Part shown: one piece after another, positions 25,596 to 36,024 of the stretch
Layout: each line of letters starts with the position of its first letter
Position numbering within the stretch: the stretch's first letter is position 1
From: Dactylonectria macrodidyma
Taxonomy: Eukaryota; Ascomycota; Sordariomycetes; Hypocreales; Nectriaceae
Direction of reading: 5' to 3'
Assembly (NCBI GenBank): GCA_020744425.1
Contig: JAGMUV010000010.1
Location: 1,860,001 to 1,924,000, forward strand
DNA: 64,000 nt
Translations under genes and position numbers: made by a program
The notes under the pieces: generated by a model
What the model was told of the DNA's origin: nothing
The model's database searches: none
Seen by the model: the letters and a program-made list of their open reading frames with translations, nothing else

Positions 25596-26040
25596 GTGCG
25601 ATCGCTGCTGGGCCTTCTACATCAAATGACAGCGACAGAACCCCTAATTAGGTGCAAGAGCATGCGACGTCAAGAAGCGAGATACGAGAAGGGCAAGGAG
25701 TGCACTAAGACCCGGTGCGCTAACTGCCGAGGACCTCATGAAGCAGATCACAGCGGCTGCCTAGCGAGACCTACGAAACAGAATGGCGGCCTTCGCCGCC
25801 TTACTGAGGTGGAAAAGGGTAAATTCCGACAGGCGGACGAAAGACTCTTCCGCACCGAGAACTACAGGAGCTCGCCCTGCCGCGCCGCAGTCCTCGCCAA
25901 GCCATGAAGCTACTGAACGGCTCGCCCACCCAGCGGAAATCGACAGGCCCGAGTCGTCAAACAAGCGCCGCCGACAGCTCATAAAGAATGTTAGATGTGG
26001 AGGCCCGACGTACACATGCCGTGTGCGCCAGTAATTCGGT
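25596..26040 (+). mobile_element. Fragment of a retroelement gag-like zinc-knuckle ORF
   Basis: A frame beginning at 25596 contains CANCRGPHEADHSGCLARP, a CxxC-(x)-H-x-C zinc knuckle of the type in ORF1/gag proteins of fungal non-LTR (Tad-like) retrotransposons. It is followed by a basic stretch (LRRLTEVEKGKFRQADERLF) typical of the region after the knuckle. The frame stops at 25907, and residual coding-like sequence continues in another frame to about 26034. No reverse transcriptase is present nearby, so this is a truncated remnant. The assignment rests on the knuckle and its flank only. Confidence 0.45.
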
Positions 26041-26890
26041 CTGTGTTGTCTCGCCGTCGCGGCTATTTCGCTGGGGAGCCTGTTGAATCCCGAGTTTGAG
26101 CAGACGCGGTGGATGGGGCTTGTGGCGTAGAAGGCGATGAATTTGGTTACCCTGGTGTTTAGCTCTTTTGAGCATCTTTTGCTGAGATTCACGAAGGGCA
26201 TTTGACCTTTACCATGTTTCTTTTGCTCGCCTTCTTCATTGGCATCTTAGCTACTTCCCACAAATCGCAGTCCGCTTATAAAGTATTTACCGATTTTTGT
26301 AATATTTTGGGGCGGAGTGATGCTGTTGCATCTTCGGCCGGTGTGAATGGGCTTAAATGGGGATTCTCCTGTCTCAATGTCATTGTCCATATTGCAGAGG
26401 AGACCCTCCCCCAAGCCGAGTAAACATCCCAAAGCTCTCCTCTTAACTATTCCGGTCGGCTTCGTCACTGGACTACCCCCCTACCTATGTGGCCAAGATA
26501 AACCCAAGGCGCTTGTAAGAGCCGATCTCGGATTACGACTAAGAAAGGAAATTTCGGAGGGGTCAATTCGAGTAAGACGCCGACATGTTAATCTTTTATC
26601 TAACGTTACAAGCTACCCCTCAGTTGAATTCCCAGGCCACATTGTGTGCTTAAATCAGCCTGTCGAGATTTTCGTAGCCGCTCTTCAAAACACAGATAGC
26701 GAAGAAGGTAATAGTCAACCGCGCAGCGGAGGATATTAGTTTAATGAGATTGCCTGCAGTAGAAATTCTTATTTTCTTCATAAAAAGGCGGACTTTGCGT
26801 GGGGTACTGATTTCAAATGAGTCTGTATTCTACATCTTGCCTTGAACAGTAAGATGTTGTTCTTTCATTCAGCCCCAAGATTTAAACCTG
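26041..26890. other. Intergenic
   Basis: Contains the 3' side of the HET gene. Plus-strand frames at 26202-26423 and 26347-26739 have no family resemblance. No gene supported. Confidence 0.5.
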
Positions 26891-28876
26891 TTAGCAAAGC
26901 CGGAACTCCTTCCAAGATTTCTCTAACTCTCGACATCTTAACATGGTTCCGTCCTCTTCCCTCTCCGTATAAAAGTGGAGGTAACAAAGCCCGATCCGAA
27001 GATAAGTCCCATCGCTTAGTTCGGAAACAATCATTGCATACATGTTAAAACCTTCATGGCTTTCAACCAGTTTGATGAATAAACATTGCCCCAGCTCGGG
27101 TATTGTCGAATAGCCTGTTGTGGGGGTAAATCGAAATCGAAGAGATCTTCCTTGCGTGTTCCGAATCTTGATATAGTTTTCGAATGTATGTTGTCTCTTC
27201 TTGTGTTTCGAGCCTGTCCTAACCTGGCATGGTGTTACCCACGTCGATAAATGGAGGACAGATACGGGTTGGATGAGATCATTATATGACCTACAGTACT
27301 CATCCAAACCAATCAAATTTCCGTCTTGAAGTTGAACCCGGACATTCATATCTATTCGGCTGCTAGTTCCTCTCCACTGCCATTCTTTCAAAGCCCATTC
27401 GACACTACCACTCCAGCCTGTCCAAGACCAGCTTGGCATGCCTTGTCGTCGTTCTCCAGGCTTCTTGGTAGCCCAACAAAGGCCAACGCAGAATCCTACT
27501 GTAGGGGACCATTGATACGCATCGTATATCTCCTGTGCTCTGCGCGCTCTGCGGAATCCCATGTCTTTTGGTTTTGGGGGTCGCCCAAGGATTGGAACAC
27601 CCCAACAATGCCGTAGTTTGCGTGGGCTGTTCCCCAAAGCTCGCAAGACCCCTGAGAAGCCTTTCAAGGCATCAGCAGGGTCACTTAGGTGTCTTTTGCT
27701 ATAGGCTTCAATCCGCTCTACTACCTCCCACTCTGTCCGCCCGAGCTGACGTGGGAATATGCCCAAGTCGACTCCTTCGCAGTAGGCAGCCTGGAAACGA
27801 CTGCCGTCTTGAATGTGCATGGCTGATAGAGGAAAGTTGAGCGCTTCTCGGCAGTACATCCCACGGCACTCGAAGTAGACCTGCAAGTCCGTGAATACTA
27901 GCCGTCTTCTCGATAGAAGCCCTTCCTGATACGTCCAGGCCCGTGTGTTCCAATCCGATACCTCAATGAGCTTAGTTGGATCTGGCATTGATGATACCAG
28001 AAAGTGCTTTCCAATTTTCGCGCTTGGTTGACGGAGTGGCCTTCGGCTGACACCTGGAAGGCCATGTTCAGGATCCTTGCCTGCAGCCGCGATGATGGTC
28101 AACTGCGCATTGTTGTAGATGAGATCCATTTTTGGAACTTGTTCGTCAACTTCTTCTTTAATTTGTTGATTTATGCAATATCTGTCAATCCATAGGTATT
28201 GGAACCCGAGAGCTAAGGTGGCTGTAATGGCGTCTCTGATCGTTTTTGGTACCTTCTTGGGCAATCGAGTGGAGGTTGGAATAGCGACAGGTCCTTTTCC
28301 CCAAACGTAGCTGAGCGCCACATATTGCTGCCCGCATGCAGGAATGATCTCATCCGCTTTGCAGTCAATAAGCTTGAAGGATGCGATCGCGTCCAGCCCA
28401 GCACGATCACCAACCGCGCCGCATGTCTTGGTGTGATGCTGGGCACAATACTGAAGCCAACTTTTAACCAAGGAAAAATCCAAATGAGACCCGAGAATGC
28501 GGATCGTTTCTTCGCCCTTCGCCTGGGGAACGAGATACGGCATCCAGCTGTAGGACTCTGGCTCCAACGACAGCATGTGCGTGTCAATGGATCCCCAACC
28601 TCTGACTAACATCCGGCGACTGGAAAACGATCGCAGCATGGGACTCTGCGTTGCTAAATCCATTTTTGACCGGAGATATGTCTTCATCATAAGCTGGCAT
28701 AAAATACAGGACTCAATTGTGTCCATGTCGACAGGCGCAACCCATGCCCCTACTTCATTTCCCCGGTTTGTGAGATGGCTTTTGCGGAACACAGCATCAA
28801 GATTGATTCTCCGGCAACGGCGACAGAGCCTTTTCGATGCTGAGCGTGTAGTCATTTTGGACTCGGATGTTGCCAT
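26891..28876 (-). CDS. Heterokaryon incompatibility (HET) domain protein
   Basis: A single-exon gene of 661 aa. HET-domain proteins trigger cell death on non-self recognition between fungal strains; some have TIR-like folds. The N-terminus carries two Cys pairs, CRRC (about residues 18-21) and CILC (57-60), common in this class. The HET domain (about 180-300) shows its three hallmark blocks: YVALSYVWG (185-193), LGFQYLWIDRYCINQ (223-237) and NAQLTIIAAAG (256-266). The block WNTRAWTYQEGLLSRRRLVF follows about 50 residues later. Downstream segments DPADALKGFSGVLRAL and GMPSWSWTGWSGSVEW are also typical of the family. No NACHT or repeat domain is fused. The reading frame is intact, so the protein may be functional. 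Confidence 0.95.
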   Translation of the reverse strand: MATSESKMTTRSASKRLCRRCRRINLDAVFRKSHLTNRGNEVGAWVAPVDMDTIESCILCQLMMKTYLRSKMDLATQSPMLRSFSSRRMLVRGWGSIDTHMLSLEPESYSWMPYLVPQAKGEETIRILGSHLDFSLVKSWLQYCAQHHTKTCGAVGDRAGLDAIASFKLIDCKADEIIPACGQQYVALSYVWGKGPVAIPTSTRLPKKVPKTIRDAITATLALGFQYLWIDRYCINQQIKEEVDEQVPKMDLIYNNAQLTIIAAAGKDPEHGLPGVSRRPLRQPSAKIGKHFLVSSMPDPTKLIEVSDWNTRAWTYQEGLLSRRRLVFTDLQVYFECRGMYCREALNFPLSAMHIQDGSRFQAAYCEGVDLGIFPRQLGRTEWEVVERIEAYSKRHLSDPADALKGFSGVLRALGNSPRKLRHCWGVPILGRPPKPKDMGFRRARRAQEIYDAYQWSPTVGFCVGLCWATKKPGERRQGMPSWSWTGWSGSVEWALKEWQWRGTSSRIDMNVRVQLQDGNLIGLDEYCRSYNDLIQPVSVLHLSTWVTPCQVRTGSKHKKRQHTFENYIKIRNTQGRSLRFRFTPTTGYSTIPELGQCLFIKLVESHEGFNMYAMIVSELSDGTYLRIGLCYLHFYTEREEDGTMLRCRELEKSWKEFRLC

Positions 28877-29709
28877 TGCAGGTAGTTCTTCTGGTTATTA
28901 TGTCGGAATTGCTGTCTGGTCTAGAATTATCACCCTTGGTCAGTGATATTCCATCAACTAAAATGATTACCAACCGAGCGAAAGGATTATTCCCTCTTTA
29001 TATTGCTAATCGTCGCGACCGATGTGATGGCCGACATGAATGAAACAACACAGCCACTTAATAAGGCGCACAAGGCGATTCAGCGGCTACTCCCTCCAGT
29101 CTATTCGTGAGAAGGCGATGGGCCGCAAAGCCGGCCAACCCATCAGGCAACATTGCAAAATGAGGGGCGTCGGCTAGTTGCGAGATGTGTGGATTGTTGG
29201 AAGGCAAGGGATTTCCTGTTAAAATATCCAGAGGTTCTTGGTCAAATCCCAAATATATTTGGTACACACTTATTGGGCAAGTCACATGCATGTTTTATCA
29301 AAGAGTAATATAACAACATCGGTAGCTACGTTTCTAGCGCCTGCTGTGTGTAGGGTTTTTGTTTTTTTACAGTTCCCAGGCCGGGCTCAGCCAGGCCGTT
29401 TTCGAGACCCCTCTATCATTAGTCGAGAGCCTCGTTATTTCAGCTCAAGACTTCCTTGGCAAATCTTCTGTACCTAGTTCTGAAAGAGGCCGCCCGCCAA
29501 AAATGGCACGTCCCATTTTTAGGCAAGAGACGGACCAAGTCCGCGTCTTTAACTCACCGCATTTTGAAGTGTTGTTTTTTTAATGCCGACCTTGACAGCA
29601 GCTGTACCATTTCCACACCACTTGGCCTCCAGGATGCACACGCTTCTACCAGAACAGAGGGGTTTTCAGAACTCCCCCATTAAAGTACGCTCCTACCTGC
29701 GAAACTAGT
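28877..29709. other. Intergenic, 5' region of the HET gene
   Basis: No gene recognised. Several short plus frames around 29240-29680 are featureless. Confidence 0.5.
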
Positions 29710-30480
29710 TCAGCCATTTCCAGATGACAGGTGCCCGCTGCAATGGCCAGGGCTGGCTTGGGTGGGCTGTCTAAGAAAAGCTTTGTCCGAGTTGCATAAA
29801 CGACATCCAGTCACGATTCCGTTGACAGATTCGTCCCATTCAAGCAGTAGTTTAGTCATCTGTATGTTTCCACTCTCAGTCACCAATTTTAGTAGCGTCA
29901 TTTCGCTGGCGTATGTGCAAAAATGAAGTTGTAGTGGCATGGTCCCACCATCCGGCAGCAGTTTGACAAGTGCTACCTCCCTTGATAATTGCAGGTAAAA
30001 ATGCGAGCGTAGGAATCATTCAGGCACGTTTGGTTCCGGTGCCAGCCTTGACGGACATTTCCACAATGCGACGCTCCCTGCCCTCGCGTTCCAGATCGAA
30101 CTGAAGAGGTGTTAAAGTACCATCGTAAGATGACACTATCGGGTGAGGGTTAGCCCCATAATTCAGTAATATGACTGTCTCGCCAGGGAATTACCATGAG
30201 CGGCAAGCATTCTTCAAACTCTCCAAATGGAGCCAAGGTGCAGTGCTCAAGAAAACGGGAACACTTTCAATTGTAGCAACAATGCGGATATTAATATCGC
30301 ATTGCTTAGCAAAGCCGACATACAAATCATCCGGGCCGCTGAGAGTCGAAACAATGGCGTCGCATGTACCGGTATTCCGTTCGAACACGTTATGAGCCGT
30401 CAAAACGACGTCATTCTGGAATACGATATGAACGATGGGCCTTTGCCGGCGGACCATGGATATCCGATCCGCAGGTTCCC
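29710..30480 (-). pseudogene. Ankyrin-repeat relic
   Basis: Minus-strand frames contain ankyrin-like pieces separated by stops and frame changes: ETVILLNYGANPHP and DGTLTPLQFDLER around 30100-30185, REVALVKLLPDGGTMPLQLH near 29940-29985, and TLLKLVTESGNIQMTKLLLEW near 29830-29890. The order fits three to four degenerate repeats, but no continuous reading frame or intron set joins them. I infer a decayed ankyrin gene, possibly related to the NLR-type locus at 13.7 kb. Confidence 0.45.
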
Positions 30481-31387
30481 CAATTTTCTAATTCCCCATG
30501 ATAATAAATTCTAGACATGGTTTTACTGGTACGTCGATGTCGAGCTCTCCTACCTCCTCCGCGCAAAGAGCATCGCAGTGCGTTGCTCAACGTCTTCAAG
30601 AAGACGCAACCCCGCGAACCAAACTAGAACGTCATGGGAATTATGAACAACTATTGGTCCATCGTGTGCCCTGAGATTGTCGAAGAAGATGACTTGGACA
30701 TGCCAGCGACTCTGTTCAGGTATCCCGTTGAGCCGGTGACCAAGAGCGGCTGCCGCCGCGTTCCCCGCCGCTGTGACCGGCGCCTATCAGTCGTGAGTTC
30801 TGGTACAGTACAAAATAGGTGGGATGCTATGTATCTTAGTTTTCTTACATTCTAGTTGGTTCAAATCCCTGCTACTGGCGCAAGTGTAGCCTTACGACAG
30901 CCAAAAGGATATCAGTAGCCAGATGGAACACCACCCTTGTCGCTTTTGGTTAGTAACACAGGGAGAGTAAGAAGTAGCACAGCGAGAGGATGGATCCAAC
31001 CAAATTTGGTAATAGAAGACCCGATCTTGCCTCAAATATTATCCACTACGGATCCAAACTGCCAATTTTGTATCTAGCTGTCATGCTCCCCGACCTATCG
31101 GATATCGTTCCTGGGACAGTACCTGAAGCCAATTATGGGGGGAATAACGCGGGGTAAACAGACTCTTGACTAGACTAGCTTTGATAGCGTCCGTCACATG
31201 AGATTCCGAGATGGAAATTTGGTTAGCGTACGCGACGGGGAGGTCGAGGCGTGAAGTGATGGAGAGGATTTATAGCCTTTGGGTCGCGCGGTGATAACTT
31301 CTTGTCCATCTCACCATCAAACCAACTACTTCATAACTACTTCATACCACAGGCCCATGAGACTATTGGTATCCAGCGAGCTCTACT
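30481..31387. other. Intergenic, 5' region of the DAAO gene
   Basis: No gene recognised. A plus frame at 30634-30855 is unassigned. The 70 bases before the start codon at 31388 are CA-rich and leader-like. Confidence 0.5.
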
Positions 31388-32707
31388 ATGGCACGAATCA
31401 CCATCGTCGGATCCGGGTAGGTTACCGAATCTCGGCATGACTCCCGACCAGCTCACTAACCGAGACACTCCCAGCATCATCGGCCTCTCAATCGCCACCC
31501 TCCTCGCTCGAGACCATGAGGTCACCATCGTCGCGAGAAACCTTCCCGGAGATGATATGAGCTTCGAGTGGGCCAGCCCATGGGCAGGTGCTAGTTTCAT
31601 CGCTGGAGGCTGTGATTCCGCCCGCGAGAAGAAGATGCAGCTAGACGCTTTTGCAGAGCTCTGGAGGTGGAGTATTCGGTACCCGGAGTCTAGCATAAAG
31701 CGCATCAACCTCGAAGATGTCTTCGATGATGAGAGAGATGTTTGGTGGAAGGATTACGTGCCAGAGGTACGCAGTAGACGCTTCATCAAAAAAGTCTCAC
31801 AGCATGCTGATTAGGCCACAGTTTCGTTACCTGTCTAAAAATGAACTGCCCAAAGGTACAAAGAGCGGTATCGCATGTGCGTCTCTTCTATTCTCATTCT
31901 TCACAGCCACGCTGACCCGTACTAGACACAACATTGGTCATGAACCCGGCCATCCTGCTACCATGGATGAAGCGGAAACTCGAAAGCCAAGGCGTAAAGT
32001 TCAAGCGCATGAGCCTCGTATCCTTGTCAGACGTTCGTAGCCTCGGCCATGATGTGGTCATCAACGCCACCGGTAACGGCTCAAAGTTCCTCGCCGACAT
32101 CAAGGATGAGGCCATCGAGGAGAATCGGGGGCAGATCATGGTTGTCAAACACCCCTATAAGAAGTACTTCATGCGTGATGACGGCGAGAACTACACTTAT
32201 GTCATTCCTCGGCTTGATGGCACGGTCATCCTCGGAGGTGTCAGACAACCAAATGTGCAGTACGTTGAGACTATGCATTTGCATTGACTCCAGACTGACG
32301 GTTATCTGACAGTAGCCCCAACGTGGATTTGGAAGTTGAAAAGGATGTGAGTAGGGTTAGCCGGCAGAATGGCGTACCAGAACCTAACCATGGGTAGATC
32401 CTGAGGAGAATCAACGCGAGCCTCCCGGAGATTTTCTCTGCGAACCCTTGGGATTACGAAATTATCGGTTACAATGTCGGCCTTCGAACTTACAGGACAT
32501 CAGGAATCCGAGTTGAGAAAGAAACCAAAGACGGACAGAAAGTTGTTCATGCCTACGGTAAGTCTCCTACTGATATGACATTTCGACTAATGACTGACAA
32601 GCGCAGGGTTCAACGGCGGCGGCTACATCTATAGTTTTGGAGCAGCGAGGGCTGTCGTAGAACTCGTCGATGAGTTTTTGTACCCTGCCCCTAAGGCAAA
32701 CCTGTGA
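31388..32707 (+). CDS. D-amino-acid oxidase
   Basis: FAD-dependent oxidase that deaminates D-amino acids to 2-oxo acids, ammonia and hydrogen peroxide. Seven exons, 31388-31416, 31475-31766, 31822-31876, 31926-32259, 32313-32346, 32398-32557 and 32607-32707, give 334 aa, close to the family's usual 340-370. Motifs seen: the FAD-binding ITIVGSGIIGLSIA across the first intron, DMSFEWASPWAGASF, VINATGNGSKFL, YTYVIPRLDGTVILGG, and NVGLRTYRTSGIRVE with the arginine position that holds the substrate carboxylate. The C-terminal FNGGGYIYSFGAARAVVELV binds the flavin. The protein ends PKANL, which is not a clear peroxisomal PTS1 tripeptide, although relatives are usually peroxisomal. It probably serves use or detoxification of D-amino acids from bacterial or plant sources. 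Confidence 0.94.
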
Positions 32708-33770
32708 GCTTAGAATTTGATTTGCTGGGGTCTCAAGTGAAAGGTAGGATAACAGTTGTCTATATATCAAATGAAGCCATTAATCTAAATTTGCACGCTA
32801 AGGAAACAGAACATTACTCTAATCATCGCTAGTCATCATTTTGCAGCTCCCTAAGTCATGACAGCCTGTCCTTGTCACAACTCCCTCCGTACCTCACCCC
32901 GAGCAAAGCGCGTGTGATCATCACTGAAAGTATTACTCGAAACGGCCGTACTCGTACTCGCATCAAGAGCCAGCGCAAAGGAAGCACTAATCCCCGCCAG
33001 CGCATGCTTCCTGGCTACTCCCAAACACCCAATCATACTGACAGCCTCCTTCGGCGTTGAGTACCTCGTTCCACCGCACACAGTCCTAACAGGAAGAGAA
33101 TGAAAGTACAGAGACAGAGTCATATTGCCCATCTCCTTATCCAGCTCCGACGTCAACTAGCTCCTTGCCGCTTCCGCGACGCTGGCCGGGTCTTGCCAAG
33201 CGACATGAACATCGTGGCGAGGATGTCCGCCAAGTCAATGTTAACCTGAATTGTCCATTGCGGACTTCCCCTTTTTTGTCGATCTTCTAGATGTTGTAGA
33301 ACCGCTGAGTACGTAGACCGAGAATCTTCCAGCAGGAAGATGGTGACCCCTGCACCCTGATCCCTCACCTTCCAGCCCAGCACTAGCCCAAAACTATGGT
33401 GTTAAACCAGGTACTACTAAACCAGGTGGTGCCCTCATAGATAAGTAACAACCACTGCGCCTCTAATATTACTGCTCCCCCGTTGTCTACATCTTAGTAT
33501 AAAAACCCAAGTACAATTCATTCAACGTTTTCACGCTCTTTTGTCCGTTGTTTCCATATCAGTGTATTTCATTTCTCTCTTCATTGTCTCTTCCCCATTC
33601 TTTAAGGTCCTAGCTCTGTTTAATAAAGTTGCATTGTTTAGCTTTCTTTGCTTTTTTTCTCGCCTTCTTCTTATCAACTATACTTATTCTCAGACTCTTG
33701 CCAGGTTTACCCACAATCAGGTATAACAACCTATAATAGATAAGCTTTCAACATCTACGTCAAGACTCCC
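32708..33770. other. Intergenic between convergent DAAO and dynamin-like genes
   Basis: No intact gene. A possible degraded coding segment at 32875-33383 on the minus strand is listed separately. The stretch 33480-33730 is T-rich. Confidence 0.5.
32875..33383 (-). pseudogene. Possible degraded coding sequence, unassigned
   Basis: Two consecutive minus-strand frames (33383-33153 and 33156-32875) read as plausible alpha-helical protein: AGVTIFLLEDSRSTYSAVLQ, INVDLA-like VNIDLADILATMFMSLGK, then ELDKEMGNMTLSLYFHSLPV and EAVSMIGCLGVARKHALAG. Between them the frame shifts and a TAG occurs. I do not recognise the family. It may be the remnant of a regulator or simply chance. Confidence 0.25.
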
Positions 33771-36024
33771 TTATGGGATTTCTCTTGGGGTGCGGCATAG
33801 ACCCACTTCTCGCACACCCTCATCTTGATCAGTGTACTCATAAGGCTCTGGTTCTGGCGGTGCCATAACCGTCTCTTCTTCAGGGAAATCATCAGACTCT
33901 GCTATCGGTGGCGAGGCATCATCGGCCGGTATGTCTTCTGGGTTGAATTCATTCCCTTCGGTGTCACTCAGAGGATCGTCATCGAATTCTGCTGAAAAGT
34001 CATTAGATATGCACGTCTTTCTCAACCCCCCATTTGAGTTTGATTATCTTACCAAGCTTTCCAAGACCAGTAAATTGCTTGCAAACTTCGGCGCCACTTT
34101 TGAGCACTGAGAATTGAACTTGGAGCTCCTTGCGAGTTCTGCGAGCTTCATCCGTCTCACCAGCAGCCTCATCCAGCTCTTCTGCGGACATGGTTGAAAT
34201 GCCAACAGGCTCAATGATACTTCTAAGTGCACTGACGAGCCCGGTTTCAATGACTTCAACAGAGACGTCATCAATGAAGCGCTTCATGGCAACCTGCGAA
34301 TTATTAGTGAAACATGCATTGCGTTAACATTTTTTCTAGGAAACACACCATGTAATACGCTTCGAGGTATTCAAGCGCGTCGGAAGCAGCAACTTGACTA
34401 GGGTGTTGCTTTAGTAGGATTGTCGTTCTTTCCATGAGCATCACTAGCAGATGATCAAGCTTGGGCGTGACTATTTTCTCCCAAATGGTCGCAACAGTGG
34501 TGTCATCCGCGATCTCGTGGACGACATGTCTCAGAAAATCCCGGGTAGCGAGCCAGACTGCCTTGACGTGTGCTCGAGTGATGTCCTCCCATGGCGATGA
34601 CTGTTCTCTGAACAGGTCAGCGACGATCATAGGATTGAACATGCCTGGAAGCTCTCTACCACGACTTCTTTTCATCAGTTTGATAATCTTGTTCAGGAAC
34701 TGCTCCTCGTCAGCGTATGGCGCGCTTCTGGTTCTTCACTTTTCCCATCGTGAAGGTCGAGATACTTCCCGTCCTTGGCGAGTTTGGCTGCGAAATCGAC
34801 ACTGAGATTCTGGATCACTGCACGAATCCGCTTCTGATATCCAGATGGGGACATGGCATCGCCGAAGAAGACATCATTAAATGTCCCGTCTATTGCGGCT
34901 CCGACGATCGACTGGAAACCCTGACTGATCTTGATCAGGTACACTCTCTGTTGGTAGGTTGTTTCACGCGCTTCTCCAACTTTCCCCAACTGCGATTGGC
35001 ACAAAGCAGCTCTGTTCATGATATCCGAAATCAAATTGGGTAGTTCTGACGCAATTTGATAAATCAGCAAATTGCTAAGCCTCGTTCGAAGGGCCTCAAT
35101 GCCTCGGCTCGACGGCTCAATAGCTGACCAACCACCCCGAGACAGGAATTCGGTCTCGAGAGCGTTACGTTCTTCAAGGGTCCAGACACCTGCCTCCGAG
35201 TCGGTGTTCTTGAGGACATGCCAACCAAGTCGGAACTCGATATCATTGTTCGAAGCCAAGGACAGAAAGCTTGCTTCGCTCTGAGATGCAGGGAGGAGGG
35301 TGTCTGGCTTGGTGATGATACCCAATGTGTGGTTCCCCTTCCGGTCTGCGGATCGGGCCAGCTTCAGAACTACTTGGTTGGCATAGTCTTTCTTTGCTGA
35401 TACGACAGCCAGGATGATGCTTTGAGGCTCTTCCATGTAGCCTTGCACAACATCCTTGATCATATCGACATCAGCGGCCGACTGGCTCTTCGTCTCGGAA
35501 TGGATAAGGCCGGGCAAATCCACGATGGTCAAGTGAGGGCGATCAGGCCCGTTGACCTCAATGCGAAGAATATCATTGAAAAAGGCCTTGCCTATATCTG
35601 TAATTCCCATGGCATTTGAAGCACGGGTGATGAGTGTGGGCAGATCGTCAAAGGCTGCGAGCTTCTCTTCGAACTTGGCCAAGGTAGCCTTCTCAAGGTT
35701 GATCCGGGAGCTATGTGGCACAATAGAGACGTTGACAGCCTCGTGAGCTGTCCTACGAAGAACAAACTCCACGGGGAAACGAGTACAGACGTTGCTCCGA
35801 ACGGGGAAAGGGATTCCAGAGATGGCTTCAAGGACTGAGCTTTTGCCCGAGGACTGGTCACCACACACGATAATCTGTGGAAGAGAAACGTAACGGCTTA
35901 CGCCGTGCGAACGAAGAGAGTCCACAGCATCTAAGAGATGCAGTTCGTCTTGGGAGCAAAAGCCATCGAGACCTGGGGTGAGTTTGGTGAGCATGATGTT
36001 CGAAGCGGTGTGTGGTGAAGGCAT
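33771..36024 (-). pseudogene. Dynamin-like GTPase (Mx/dynamin family), with a -1 frameshift
   Basis: Large GTPase that remodels membranes or, in Mx-like members, acts in defence. Exons are 36024-34349, 34293-34053 and 33991-33771. GTPase motifs are clear: G1 GDQSSGKSS (about 55-63), G2 Thr in VCTRFP (81), G3 DLPG (169-172), G4 TKPD. The middle domain contains LMKRSRGRELPGMFNPMI. The GTPase effector domain reads YLEAYYM/VAMKRFIDDVSVEVIETGLV. The C-terminus is an acidic, Pro/Glu-rich tail of about 70 residues. In the middle domain (34711-34735) the frame breaks: the upstream frame runs into a stop at 34693, and the downstream frame is offset by one base. The exon total of 2138 nt is one short of a multiple of three. 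No intron can explain it. The gene is either inactivated or this base is an assembly error. Confidence 0.85.

Noticed and set aside
30855..30890. GGTTCAAATCC resembling a tRNA T-loop
   Set aside because: The flanking bases do not form the T-stem, and no acceptor or anticodon arm could be found.
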